Assembly: GCA_963824705.1 (NCBI GenBank)
Contig: CAWGQE010000003.1
Location: forward strand, 868,001-932,000
Source of the DNA: VRUE01 sp963824705
GTDB taxonomy: Bacteria > Actinomycetota > Thermoleophilia > Solirubrobacterales > 70-9
DNA: 64,000 nt
Reading direction: 5' to 3'
Shown: piece by piece, positions 25,115-33,935 of the stretch
Layout of the letters: each line of letters starts with the position of its first letter
Position numbering within the stretch: the first letter of the stretch is position 1
Made by a program: the position numbers and the translations under genes
The notes under the pieces: model-generated
What the model saw: the letters and a program-made list of their open reading frames with translations, nothing else
Told to the model about the DNA's origin: nothing
Databases searched by the model: none

Positions 25115-25672
25115 CGGGGACCAGCTGGTCAGAGCTCGACGCCGAGGGCAAACGAGCGCGGCTGCTGCGCGCGGCCGGCGAGGTCTTCGCCCGCTCCGGC
25201 CTCGACGCGCCGATGCCGGAGGTCGCCGCCGCCGCCGGGGCGGGGGTCGGCAGCGTCTACCGCCAGTTCCCCTCGAAGCGCGAGCTGCTCGCCGCGCTCG
25301 TGATCGAGCGCCTCGAGTCGGTGAGGGTCGACGCCGAGGCGGCGCTCGACAGCCCGGCGGGGCCCTGGGCGGCGCTGGTCGCGCTGCTATAGGACTACGC
25401 CGAGCGCCAGGCCGGCGACGACGTCGTCGGCGAGGCGATCGCCTGCGTCTCGACCGACCCCGAGGTCGACCGCGCCTACGCCGCCACGACCGCCGCTCTC
25501 GAGCGCCTGCTCGAGGCCGGCCGGGCGGAGGGTCGCCTGCGGCCCGACGCGACCGCCGAGGACCTGCGGCTGATCTTCGCCGCGACCCGCGCCGCGGGCC
25601 AGCTCGAGCCCGGGCGCCTGGCGGCGGATGCTCGAGCTCGGCATCGACTCGCTCGACACCCAGGCGCGCTGA
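25097..25672 (+). pseudogene. TetR family regulator, interrupted
   Basis: Joined frames give a TetR protein of about 190 residues. The helix-turn-helix is clear: LLRAAGEVFARSGLDAPMPEVAAAAGAGVGSVYRQFPSKRELLAAL. The gene is broken by a frameshift near 25135 (ATG frame to the HTH frame), a TAG at 25390-25392 where a Glu codon is expected (LL-DYAER), and another frameshift near 25620 before LELGIDSLDTQAR. It would repress the MFS/FMN reductase pair. The error may be biological or in the sequence. Confidence 0.75.
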
Positions 25673-25677
25673 TCGCG

Positions 25678-26073
25678 TCAGCTGCTGCCGAGGCGCTGCG
25701 CGACTGAGCCGTCAGCGAGGGCCTTCTCGCCTTCGGGAGTCAGCGAGTAGCTCTGTACCCCGGTGCCGATGCCCGAGCCGGTGGCTTTGAGCAGGCCGGC
25801 GGCCGCCAGGCGCTGCAGGGCCACCGGCACCGCGTCGGCCAGCGGGCGCAGGCTTGGGTGGCGGGGGTAGTCGGCCACCAGCCACTGGATGACCTGCATC
25901 GCGGCGCTGCCCGCGCGGCCCTTCGACTTCGCCCCGTCGGGGGCGAAAGCGGGCATCAGCTCGACGGCCAGCTCGTCGCTCGACAGCGCGTTGAGGCGCT
26001 CGACCTCGGCCGCGCCCGCCGCCTCTTGCGCGGCCTTCTCCTCCTTGTTCCCGAAAAGCCCGATGGGGAGCAA
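25678..26073 (-). CDS. Small protein with C-terminal winged-helix-like part
   Basis: A 131-residue protein. The N-terminus is charged and Ala-rich (FGNKEEKAAQEAAGAAEVERLNALSSDELAVELM). The second half, QVIQWLVADYP...LADAVPVALQRLAAAGLLKATG...GVQSYSLTPEGEKALADGS, looks like a winged helix with a C-terminal wing, similar to small transcription regulators. No family is known to me. It converges on the broken TetR gene with 5 bases between. Confidence 0.6.
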   Translation of the reverse strand: MLPIGLFGNKEEKAAQEAAGAAEVERLNALSSDELAVELMPAFAPDGAKSKGRAGSAAMQVIQWLVADYPRHPSLRPLADAVPVALQRLAAAGLLKATGSGIGTGVQSYSLTPEGEKALADGSVAQRLGSS

Positions 26074-26144
26074 CCTAGTCCATCCTGTCCGCGGCGACAG
26101 AGCCGCGGGCTGTCAGGCAGATCCAGAGGCGGGCCCCACGTCCT

Positions 26145-26399
26145 TCAGCGCAGCTCGTCGAGCGAGGCGACCTCGAGGTCGAACGGTTCGTCGGCCGAAC
26201 GCCGGCGCCGGTACGGGGAGACGGTCACGCGGTGGGTCTCGCCGCAGAGGCAGGGAACCTCGATCGGCCGCGTATCGGGGGACGGGTCGGTGTCGACTTT
26301 GAGCCGCCTGAGCGTGCCGGTGGATTTGCAGCCGAACGAGATCACCCAGCCGAAATCGCGGGGTTCCTTGCTTTTTTTCGAGCGGCGCGGTTGGGGCAT
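26145..26399 (-). CDS. Small basic protein with a CxC motif
   Basis: An 84-residue protein from MPQPRRSKKSKE. It holds FGWVISFGCKSTGTL and IEVPCLCGETHRVTVSPYRRRR; the single Cys plus the CLCG pair could form part of a zinc site. Probably a small nucleic-acid-binding or unknown conserved protein. The frame open to 26486 is longer but the basic start at 26399 fits better. Confidence 0.5.
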   Translation of the reverse strand: MPQPRRSKKSKEPRDFGWVISFGCKSTGTLRRLKVDTDPSPDTRPIEVPCLCGETHRVTVSPYRRRRSADEPFDLEVASLDELR

Positions 26400-26624
26400 C
26401 TCAGGTCGTGGGAGGCTAGGCGAAGAGCCGGTCGGTGGCGATAAGCCCGGTGATCGCCGGCTGCGCGCGAGCTTCTCACCCAACACTTAGTGAATCCACA
26501 TGTTGGCTATAGAGAGGGCTTCTACCGTCGATGCATGAGCAGAGAGGACCCCTACGCACAAGTCCTCAACGCGCTGGCCGTCGAGGCCAATCGAGGCGTT
26601 TCGGGCGCCAACGGCGCGGCGGCC

Positions 26625-26888
26625 CTAGGACCGCAAGTTGGACGCCGACGGCCGCCTCTGCCCCCTCGTCCTTCTCGGCTTCCTACGCCGTCTCACCCCG
26701 CGAGTAGCCGCTTCGACGCCGATCCAGAGGAGCAGGATCACGGTCGTCAGGAGAGCGATGAAGCCGACGACTCCGATCCCGGCTGCGAGCTGGAAGGCCA
26801 GCAGGGCGAGGACGATGGCGAGGAGCAGATCGGCGAGCAGCGACCGGCGGGCGGCGGTGCCGGGCGAGATGTCGCGCGGCAGGCTCAC
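26625..26888 (-). CDS. Small two-helix membrane protein
   Basis: An 87-residue protein from GTG. Two hydrophobic segments (LLADLLLAIVLALLAFQLAAG and VVGFIALLTTVILLLWIGVEA) are followed by a very basic tail (RRRRKPRRTRGQRR). The GTG overlaps the TGA of the glycosidase gene upstream (GTGA), so it is translationally coupled to it. Role unknown. Confidence 0.65.
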   Translation of the reverse strand: MSLPRDISPGTAARRSLLADLLLAIVLALLAFQLAAGIGVVGFIALLTTVILLLWIGVEAATRGVRRRRKPRRTRGQRRPSASNLRS

Positions 26889-28049
26889 CACCTTTCTCCC
26901 GCCCGGAGGTAGACGGCGAAGAAGTCGCGTTCGTCGGGGGTCAGGTACCGATCGGCGGGCCGGAACATTTCCGGCAGCAGGTTGCTCGGGTCCCGGGCGC
27001 CCGGGTGTCGATAGCTGATGAAGCTCGTCCAGTCTTCGTTGATGTCGAGCTCGAGCGCGCGAACGGCACCGGCGCGCTGGAGGATCTTGGCCAGCGATTC
27101 GACCGTCTGGAAAGTCGGCCGCGGCGTAGAGCAGGTTGCCGTGGGTGTCGATGCCTATCCCCGAGCGCCAGACGCGCACCGCGTTGTTGACGGTTTCTCC
27201 CCATTCGGGGCCATCGCTCAGGTGGGGGTTGAGGCGGCCTTCCGTCGATGATCGGCGGCAGGTTCTGCTTCGCGAACCAGACGTTCGCGGGTGCGCCCCG
27301 GACCTGGTGCCAGCGGATGACGTCGACTCGGCCGTCGCGGTACTCGACGATGGTGGCGATCCCGTTCACCATCGTTTCCTTGACCTTGCCGCGGTAGATC
27401 AGCCCGGCGTTCGAGGTTTCCAGCGGGAAGCCGCCGTTGAAGGTCGCGACGACGCAGCTTGCGCTTCGATACCGGCACTTCGGCCGGACCGCGATGGGAC
27501 AGCGGCGACGGTGGCTCGGCCAGGCCGGGGACGTAGGCCAGCCTGGTGCGGGTCGAGTCGATCCAGGCGACTCCGGCGACGAACTTCGGGTATTCGGGAT
27601 CGCTGCGGAAGGTGGTCAGAAGCACCGGCGAGCGCGGCCCGGCGTGAGCTGCCGCCTTCTTCCAAACGCCCTCGTCGGGCAGCGCAGGCTGGATCAGCGG
27701 CTTCAGGTTGTGGCGGTCGGTAGACGGCGCTCTGGCCCTGGCCTTCTTCTCCCGCCGCTGCCACTCCGACCTGGGGCAGGGAGCGAAGCGGGGGCCCGCC
27801 CTTCGCAGGCGCGTTCAGCGTGTAGTACCAGTTCTCGATCTGGGAGACGAGGGCAGTTGCCGCCGTGCTGGCGCAGCCACTCGACGCTGGAGACACCGAG
27901 CGCCGACGTTGTGCTTTTCACCCATCGCGCCGACGTACGAGATGCCCGGCGGGGATCAGGCAGGCGACGGCGGCGAGGAGAAGGATCCGCCGCGCCCTGC
28001 GCCAGAACGGGATCGGCGCGTAGCGGCGCCCGGATCGAGCCGGAGGCAT
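26885..28049 (-). pseudogene. Phosphodiester glycosidase family protein, frame-broken
   Basis: Four overlapping minus-strand frames join into one protein of roughly 385 residues of the NAGPA/DUF2233 phosphodiester glycosidase family, known for exopolysaccharide and lysosomal sugar removal. The N-terminus has a membrane anchor (ARRILLLAAVACLIPAG). Later parts include VAWIDSTRTRLAYVPGL, IATIVEYRDGRVDVIRWHQV, GIDTHGNLLYAAADF, ALELDINEDWTSFISY-like and YLTPDERDFFAVYLRAGERW. At least four single-base shifts are needed. It is coupled to the membrane gene at 26888. Confidence 0.75.
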
Positions 28050-28191
28050 CGGCGAAGCGTCGGCCGAGCGAGCTGAAACGCAGATGAGAGCGTGCCGCGG
28101 CGCTCTCGCGGCCGAAGCAGCCAAGGTGTCAGAGTTATTTCAGGACTCGCGGCCTAGCCTGACTTCATCCCGCTCTCCCAAGGAGGCCGTC

Positions 28192-29385
28192 GTGACCGCA
28201 CTTCGCCGCATCTCGACCCGCCGACTGCTCGCGATCTGCGCCGTCACGGTCGCCGCGTCGATCGGCGTCACCGCTGTCGCGATGGCGACGTCCGGCGGCG
28301 GTCCGAAGCCGCCGCCGAAGCCGCTGGCGAACGCCGTCCACGACGCGCTCGGCGCTCCGGCGGTGCCCGGGATCAGCGCCGGATCCAGTTCACCAACAAC
28401 CTGGTCGACGCCTCCAGCATCGAAGGCACCGACCCGCTGCTCGCGCGGCGCCACCGGCCGCCTCTGGGCCTCGCCCGACGGCGGCGGCAAGCTGCGGCTC
28501 GAGCTGCAGTCCGAAGGGCGGTGGCGGCGACAGCCAGGTGCTGGTCTCCGGCCATCGCTTCCAGATCTACGACGGCAGCTCGGAAACCGTCTACCAGGGG
28601 CACGCTGCCCGAAGAAGAAGGCGGAAGGACGCCGGCTCCGAGAGCACGGCGTGCCCGGCCTCGGCGAGATCGAAGCGAAGATCGCCGAAGTCGAAGAGCA
28701 CGCCGAACTGAGCGGCGCGATCCCCTCCGACGTCGCCGGCCAGCCGACCTACACGCTCCACGTCGCGCCCAAGCACGACGGCGGCCTGCTCGGCGGCGCC
28801 GAGCTCGCCTGGGACGCCGCCAACGGCATCCCGCTGCGGGCGGCGATCTACTCGAGCGCATCGAGCTCGCCGGTGCTCGCAGCTGGAGGCGACCGACGTC
28901 TCCTTCGAAGCGGTCCCCTCGTCGGTCTTCGACATCTCGCCGCCGCCGGCGCCAAGGTCGTCGACCTCACCCCGAGCGGCGAAGGCCGGCGGCACAGGAG
29001 ACCCGACCCCGGCGGTCGGCGCCGAAGCCGTGCAGCAGAGCGTCGACTTCCCGCTGGCCGCGCCGAGCTCGCTCGCCGGGCTGCCGCAGGGCGAAGTCCG
29101 CAGCATCGAAGTCGACGGCAAGACGGCCGCGCTCGTCACCTACGGCGAGGGCCTCGGCGGCATCGCCGTGATCGAGTCGGCGAGCGAACCGGGCGCAGAA
29201 GCCGGGCTCCGGCGGCGACGAAGGCGGCCTCAGCCTGCCGAAGGTCGTCGATCAACGGCGCCCAGGGCGAAGAGCTCGACACCGCGCTCGGCACGGTGCT
29301 GCGCTTCAGCCGCGGCGGCGTCGACTACATCGTGATCGGCTCGGTGCCCCCGGCCGCGGCGGAGGCCGCGGCGCGGGCGCTCTGA
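28192..29385 (+). pseudogene. RseB/LolA-like exported protein, frame-broken
   Basis: GTG at 28192 follows a perfect AAGGAGG site. The signal peptide reads RRLLAICAVTVAASIGVTAVAM. Joined frames continue with FTNNLVDASSIEGTDPLL, GATGRLWASPDGGKLRLELQSEG, QIYDGSSETVYQGTLPEEE, YTLHVAPKHDGGLLGGAELAWDA and LEATDVSFEAVPSSVF, the layout of MucB/RseB or LolA-like lipoprotein-binding proteins; VDYIVIGSVPPAAAEAAARAL ends it. About six frame shifts are required. It heads the ABC transporter and two-component genes. Confidence 0.7.
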
Positions 29386-29389
29386 GCCG

Positions 29390-30369
29390 GTGAGGCCGAG
29401 CCGGCGCCGATCGAGGTCCGTGGCCTCTTCAAGACGCTACGGCGAGCTGGTCGCCGTCGACGACGTCGACCTGACCGTCGAGGCCGGCGACGTCTTCGGC
29501 TACCTCGGCCCCAACGGCGCCGGCAAGACGACCTCGCTGCGGATGATGCTCGGCCTGATCCGCCCGAGCGCCGGCAGCGTGCGGCTCTTCGGCCGCGACC
29601 CGCAGGCCGAGCGTCAAGGCGCTCGGAGGGCGTCGCCGGGTTCGTCGAAGCGCCGTCGCTTCTACCCCTACCTGAACGGGCGCACCAACCTCGATCTGTT
29701 CGCCGCGCTCGACGGCGGCGGCGCCAAGGGCGGATCGAGGAGGCGCTGGAGATCGTCGGCCTCACCGACCGCGCCAAGGACCGGGTCGGCGGCTACTCGC
29801 ACGGGATGCGCCAGCGGCTCGGGATCGCCGCGGCGCTGCTGCGCAAGCCCGCGGCTGCTGCTGCTCGACGAGCCGGCGACCGGCCTCGACCCGGGCGGGA
29901 TGCGCGACATGCGCGACCTGATCCGCGAGCTCTCCGGCCAGCGGGATGACCGTCCTGCTCTCCAGCCACCTGCTGACCGAGGTCGAAGAACTCTGCAACC
30001 GGGTGGCGATCGTCCGCCCGGGCCGGGTCGCCTACGAGGGCTCGCTCGCCGAGCTGCGCGCGCCAGGCGGGCGAGCGGCTACCTGCTGCGGACCACCGAC
30101 GACGAGCGCGCCCGCCGCGTCGCCGAGGCCCAGCCGGGGATCGCCGAGGTCCGCGCGGCGGGCGAGCGGCGGCCTCACCTTCAGCGCCGACGAGCGAGGA
30201 CGCGGTCGGCGGCGCTCTCGCTGGCCGCTGATCGAGTCGGGGGCGCTGATCCTCGAGCTCAGCCCGCCGCCACGCGACGCTCGAGGACCTCTTCTTCAGG
30301 CTGACCGAGGGCGAGGACGCGGCGCTCGCCGCGGCGCGCGCCGACCCGGCGCTCGAGGGCGCGGCATGA
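29390..30369 (+). pseudogene. ABC transporter ATP-binding protein, frame-broken
   Basis: An ABC ATPase of the CcmA/drug-export class of about 320 residues after joining. Walker A is GPNGAGKTT near 29509. The signature region reads GGYSHGMRQRLGIAAALL and Walker B LLLLDEPATGLDP, then MTVLLSSHLLTEVEELCNRVAIV. Indels are needed at about 29612, 29650, 29735, 29850, 29945, 30063 and further on, each restoring a good match. Its TGA overlaps the permease ATG. Confidence 0.85.
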
Positions 30370-31190
30370 ACCCCGGCATCCTCACCGTCTACCGCTGGGA
30401 GCTGCGCAAGCTGCGCGCCCAGAAGCGCACCTACCTCGGCCTCGGCGCGGCGGCGATCGTGCCGATCATCTTCGTCGTCGCCCTGGTCACCCAGACGGCG
30501 ACAGCCCCAACGACGTCGCCTTCGGCCGCTACGTCCACGACACCGGGCTGGCGATCCCGCTGGTGCTGCTGCTCTTCGGCTCGGTCTGGATGTTCCCGCT
30601 GATCACCGCGCTGGTCGCCGGCGACATCGTCGCCGCCGAGGACCGCAACGACACCCTGAAGACGATCCTCACCCGCTCGGTCGAGCGCCAGCAGGTCTTC
30701 GCCGGCAAGGTCGCTCGCCACCTTCACCTACGCGGTCGCGGCGATCGCGATCACCGGCGCGGTCGCGCTCGGCGCCGGCATCCTCGCCTCCGGCTTCAAC
30801 TCGATCGTCAGCCTCTCCGGCACCACGGTCTCGGCGGGCGAAGGCCTCGGCGCTGGTCGGCGCCAGCCTGCTCTTCTACCTGATCCCGATCCTCGCGATC
30901 GCCTCGCATCGGGCTGCTCTTCTCGACCGTCTTCCGCAACAGCGCCGCGGCGATCGTCGGCACCCTGATGTTCTCGCTGCTGGTCCAGCTGATCGGGATC
31001 CTGCCCGGGCTCGAAGGGCTCCAGCCCTACCTGCTCAGCACCCAGTTCAACGCCTGGCAGGGGCTTGCTGCGCTCGCCGATCGACTGGGCGCCGATCATC
31101 CGCGCCGCCTGGGTCTGCGCGCTCTACGCGGTCCCGGCGCTGTTCGCCGCCGTGCTCGTCTTCCTGCGCCGCGACGTCGCCGGTGACTGA
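30366..31190 (+). pseudogene. ABC transporter permease, frame-broken
   Basis: The membrane partner of the ATPase just upstream, about 275 residues when frames are joined. It starts LTVYRWELRKLRAQKRTYLGLGAAAIVPI and shows six hydrophobic segments, including LITALVAGDIVAAEDRND and the end ALFAAVLVFLRRDVAGD. The ABC-2 type fits an exporter. ATG overlaps the ATPase stop. Shifts are needed near 30500, 30715, 30840 and 30905. Confidence 0.8.
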
Positions 31191-31193
31191 GCG

Positions 31194-31858
31194 ATGGCCG
31201 AGCGGGTCCTGATCGTCGAGGACGACGCCGCCGGTGCGGCGGATGCTCGAGCGCAGCCTCGGCGCCGAGGGCTTCGAGGTCCGCTCGGCGCGCCGACGGC
31301 GGCGCGGCGCTGGCGCTGGCCGAGGGCGCGGCGCCCGACCTGGTCGTGCTCGACGTGGCGATGCCGGGTCTGAGCGGCTTCGACGTCTGCCGGCGGCTGC
31401 GCGCGAAGGGGCTGACCGGCGGGGTCCTGATGCTGACCGCGCGCGACGCGGTCGAGGACCGGGTGCGCGGGCTCGAGGCGGGCGCCGACGACTACGTGGT
31501 CAAGCCGTTCGCGATCGCCGAGGTGGTGGCGCGGCTGCGCGCGCTGACCCGCCGCGGCCCGGACCGCAGCGAGCGGCTCGCTTCGCGGCGACCTCACCCT
31601 CGACACCGACGACCAACACGGCTGGAGCGCGGCGACGGCGAGGCGGTCGAGCTGACCGCGCGCGAGGCGCAGCTGCTCGAGCTGCTGCTGCGCGACCCGC
31701 GCGCGGTCCTCTCCCGCGGCGCCGCGATCGAGCGGATCTGGGGCGGCGCCGCGGTCGAGAACGTCGTCGACCGCTACGTCGCCCGGCTGCGCCGCAAGCT
31801 CGGCGATCCGCGGCTGATCCGGACCGTGCGGGGGGTCGGCTTCATACTCGCGGCGTGA
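31194..31858 (+). pseudogene. OmpR-family response regulator, frame-broken
   Basis: Joined frames give a receiver plus winged-helix regulator of about 220 residues. Receiver: VLIVEDDAP, phospho-acceptor Asp in DLVVLDVAMPG, and Lys in DDYVVKPFAI. Output domain: ELTAREAQLLELLLRDPRAVLSRGAAIERIWGG and VDRYVARLRRKLGD. Frame shifts lie near 31230, 31293 and 31585. It is followed with a GTGA overlap by the sensor kinase, so this is a two-component pair. Confidence 0.85.
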
Positions 31859-33245
31859 GGGCTCGCAGCCTCAACTTCCGCCTCATCGCCGCCTCGATCG
31901 CCGCGGTGCTGCTCGCGGTGCTCGTCTTCGGGATCGGCGCCCGGATCATCGTCAGCAACCAGCTGCACGCCTCGCTCGACCACAGCCTGCGCCAGCGGGC
32001 GATCGACGTCGCCCGCCTCAGCGTCTCGGCGCCGGCGGTGCTGACCGCGCCGGGGGCGCTCGAATCGCCGCTCTCCGGCCGCCAGCTGAGCGTCGAGGTG
32101 CTCGACCGGCAGGCGGGCGATCGTCGCCCGCTCGCTCGCGCTCGGCGCGAAGCTGCTGCCGCGCGGGCCCGAGGTCGGCAGCGGCGCTGCGGCGGCGACA
32201 GCGGCTTCGCCGACGCCGAGCTCGACGGCGAACCGATCCGGATCTTCGCCGCGCCGATCGCCGACGTCGGCGGCCCGGCCGCCGGCGGGGTCGTGCTCGT
32301 CGCCGCCAGCACCGCCGACATCGAGGACACCCTGCACCGGCTCGGCCTGCTGCTCCTCCTCTGCGGGGCGGTGGCCGTGCTCGTCGGCGGCCTGGCGGCG
32401 GCGCTCCTGACCCGGCGCAGCACCCGGCCGCTGCGCGAGCTCTCCTCCTCGGCGACCGAGATCGAGCGCACCGGCGACGCCTCCCGGCGGCTGCCGAGCC
32501 GGCCGACCCGGAGGAGATCGGCGAGCTCGCCCGCGACGCTGAACGGGATGCTCGGCGCGCTGGAGCGCGCTCGCGCGAGCGCGAACGGCGCTTCCTCGCC
32601 GACGCCAGCCACGAGCTGCGCACGCCGCTGACCTCGCTGATCGGCAACGTCGAGTACGTCGCCCGCCACGGCGCCGACGCCGAGGTGATCGCCGATCTGC
32701 AAGGCGACGCCGCCCGCCTGCGCCGGCTGGTCGACGACCTGCTGGCGCTCGAGCGCGAGACGGGTGCGGACGCGCCCGCGCAGCCGGTGCGGCTCGAGCG
32801 ACCGTGGCCGAGATCAGCGCGCGGCCGGCCGAACGTCGTCGACCGAGATCGACGGGCCGGTGACGGTCATCGGCGAGCCCGACGCGCTCGCCCGCAGCCT
32901 CGAGAACCTGCTCGAGAACGCGGCCCTGCACGGGCCCGCCGGGGGCCGAGGTCGAGATCTCGCTGCGCGTCGCCGTGGACGAGGCCGAGGTCGCCGGTCA
33001 CCGACGAGGGCGAGGGGCTTCCCGCCCGGCAGCCGAGGAGGCCGCCTTCGAGCGCTTCTGGCGCGCCGAGGAGGCGCGCGGACGCGCCGGGCTCGGGCCT
33101 CGGGCTGGCGATCGTCAGGGCGACGGCCGAGCGCCACGGCGGCAAGGTCCGGGCGGAGCGGTCCACCGTCACCGTCACGCTCCCGGTGGTGGGACTTCAA
33201 GCGGAGACCGGTGGTGATGAACGCCGCCGCTTCACGATCAGGTAG
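31855..33245 (+). pseudogene. Sensor histidine kinase, frame-broken
   Basis: GTG overlaps the regulator's TGA. An N-terminal membrane helix (IAASIAAVLLAVLVFGIGARI), a periplasmic part, a second helix (LLLLLCGAVAVLVGGLAAALL), then HAMP and the H-box DASHELRTPLTSLIGNVEYVA, the N-box LENLLENAALHG and GLGLAIVRATAERHGGKV are all readable once frames are joined. Breaks lie near 32120, 32510, 32805, 32945, 33000 and 33080. It probably senses an envelope signal for the ABC/RseB-like genes upstream. Its 3' end overlaps the convergent DedA gene. Confidence 0.8.
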
Positions 33246-33844
33246 GCGATCCCGATGACGATGGCGGCCAGGACCAGGTAGTCGAGGTAGCCGAGCTTGT
33301 GGCGCCACTGTTCCCAGTTGTCGCCGACCTTTTCGCCGACGATCGCCAGCGTCAGGACCCACGGGATCGAGCCGAGCAAGGTGAAGGCGCTGAAGCGCCA
33401 GAACGGCATTTTCGCCACCCCGGCGGGGAGTGAGATGAAGGTGCGGACGATCGGCAGCATGCGCGAGAAGAAGACGGTCGCGGTGCCGTAGCGCTCGAAC
33501 CAGTCGTCGGCCCACTTGAGGTGCTTGGGGCTGATGTGGATCAACTTGTTCTTTTCGAGCAGGTCGAGTCGCCCGTAGTAGCCGACCGCGTAGGCGATCC
33601 AGGACCCGACGAGGTTCCCCAGCACGCCGGCGGCGACGATCCCGAACAGGGTCAGTTCCCCTTCGGAGACGCTGAAGCCGGCGAAGAGCATGATCGCCTC
33701 GCTCGGCACCGGGATGCAGGCTGACTCCAGCGTCATCAGCAGGAACACCGCGACGACGCCGGCCGAGCCGATGAATTCGGTGGCGACGTCGACGATCGGT
33801 TCGACGACCTTGTCGGTGATGCTGGCGAGCAGGACGACGTTCAT
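33197..33844 (-). CDS. DedA family membrane protein
   Basis: A 215-residue DedA protein. The family core FAGFSVSEGELTLFGIVAAGVLGNLVGSWIAYAVGYYGR and the second half FFSRMLPIVRTFISLPAGVAKMPFWRFSAFTLLGSIPWV, with the Arg/Pro of the R-(T)-F motif, are present. DedA proteins are linked to membrane-lipid recycling (undecaprenyl phosphate or phospholipid flipping) and proton-motive-force balance. The start ATG at 33844 is 24 bases after a copy of TCATCTGTAGTTAAG read toward the gene. Divergent from the COG4705 gene. Confidence 0.92.
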   Translation of the reverse strand: MNVVLLASITDKVVEPIVDVATEFIGSAGVVAVFLLMTLESACIPVPSEAIMLFAGFSVSEGELTLFGIVAAGVLGNLVGSWIAYAVGYYGRLDLLEKNKLIHISPKHLKWADDWFERYGTATVFFSRMLPIVRTFISLPAGVAKMPFWRFSAFTLLGSIPWVLTLAIVGEKVGDNWEQWRHKLGYLDYLVLAAIVIGIAYLIVKRRRSSPPVSA

Positions 33845-33868
33845 GCGGCGGCACTCTCTTGCCCCGGC

Positions 33869-33911
33869 CTTAACTACAGATGATACGCGGCGGCTCTCAT
33901 CTGTAGTTAAG
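33869..33911. promoter_or_regulatory. Inverted copies of a regulatory motif between DedA and COG4705
   Basis: CTTAACTACAGATGA at 33869-33883 and its exact reverse complement TCATCTGTAGTTAAG at 33897-33911 enclose 13 bases. Each copy points at one of the divergent genes and ends exactly 24 bases before its ATG. Related sequences precede the response regulator (39400) and the second COG4705 gene (41486). Confidence 0.75.
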
Positions 33912-33935
33912 CGCGGTACCCAACACTGCCGCGCC

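Noticed and set aside
26535..26912. Possible plus-strand gene starting MSREDPYAQVLNALAVEANRG
   Set aside because: Has a promoter-like TATAGA upstream and a fair start, but overlaps the coupled minus-strand membrane gene and soon becomes Arg/Gly-rich; in the indel-rich area it cannot be judged.
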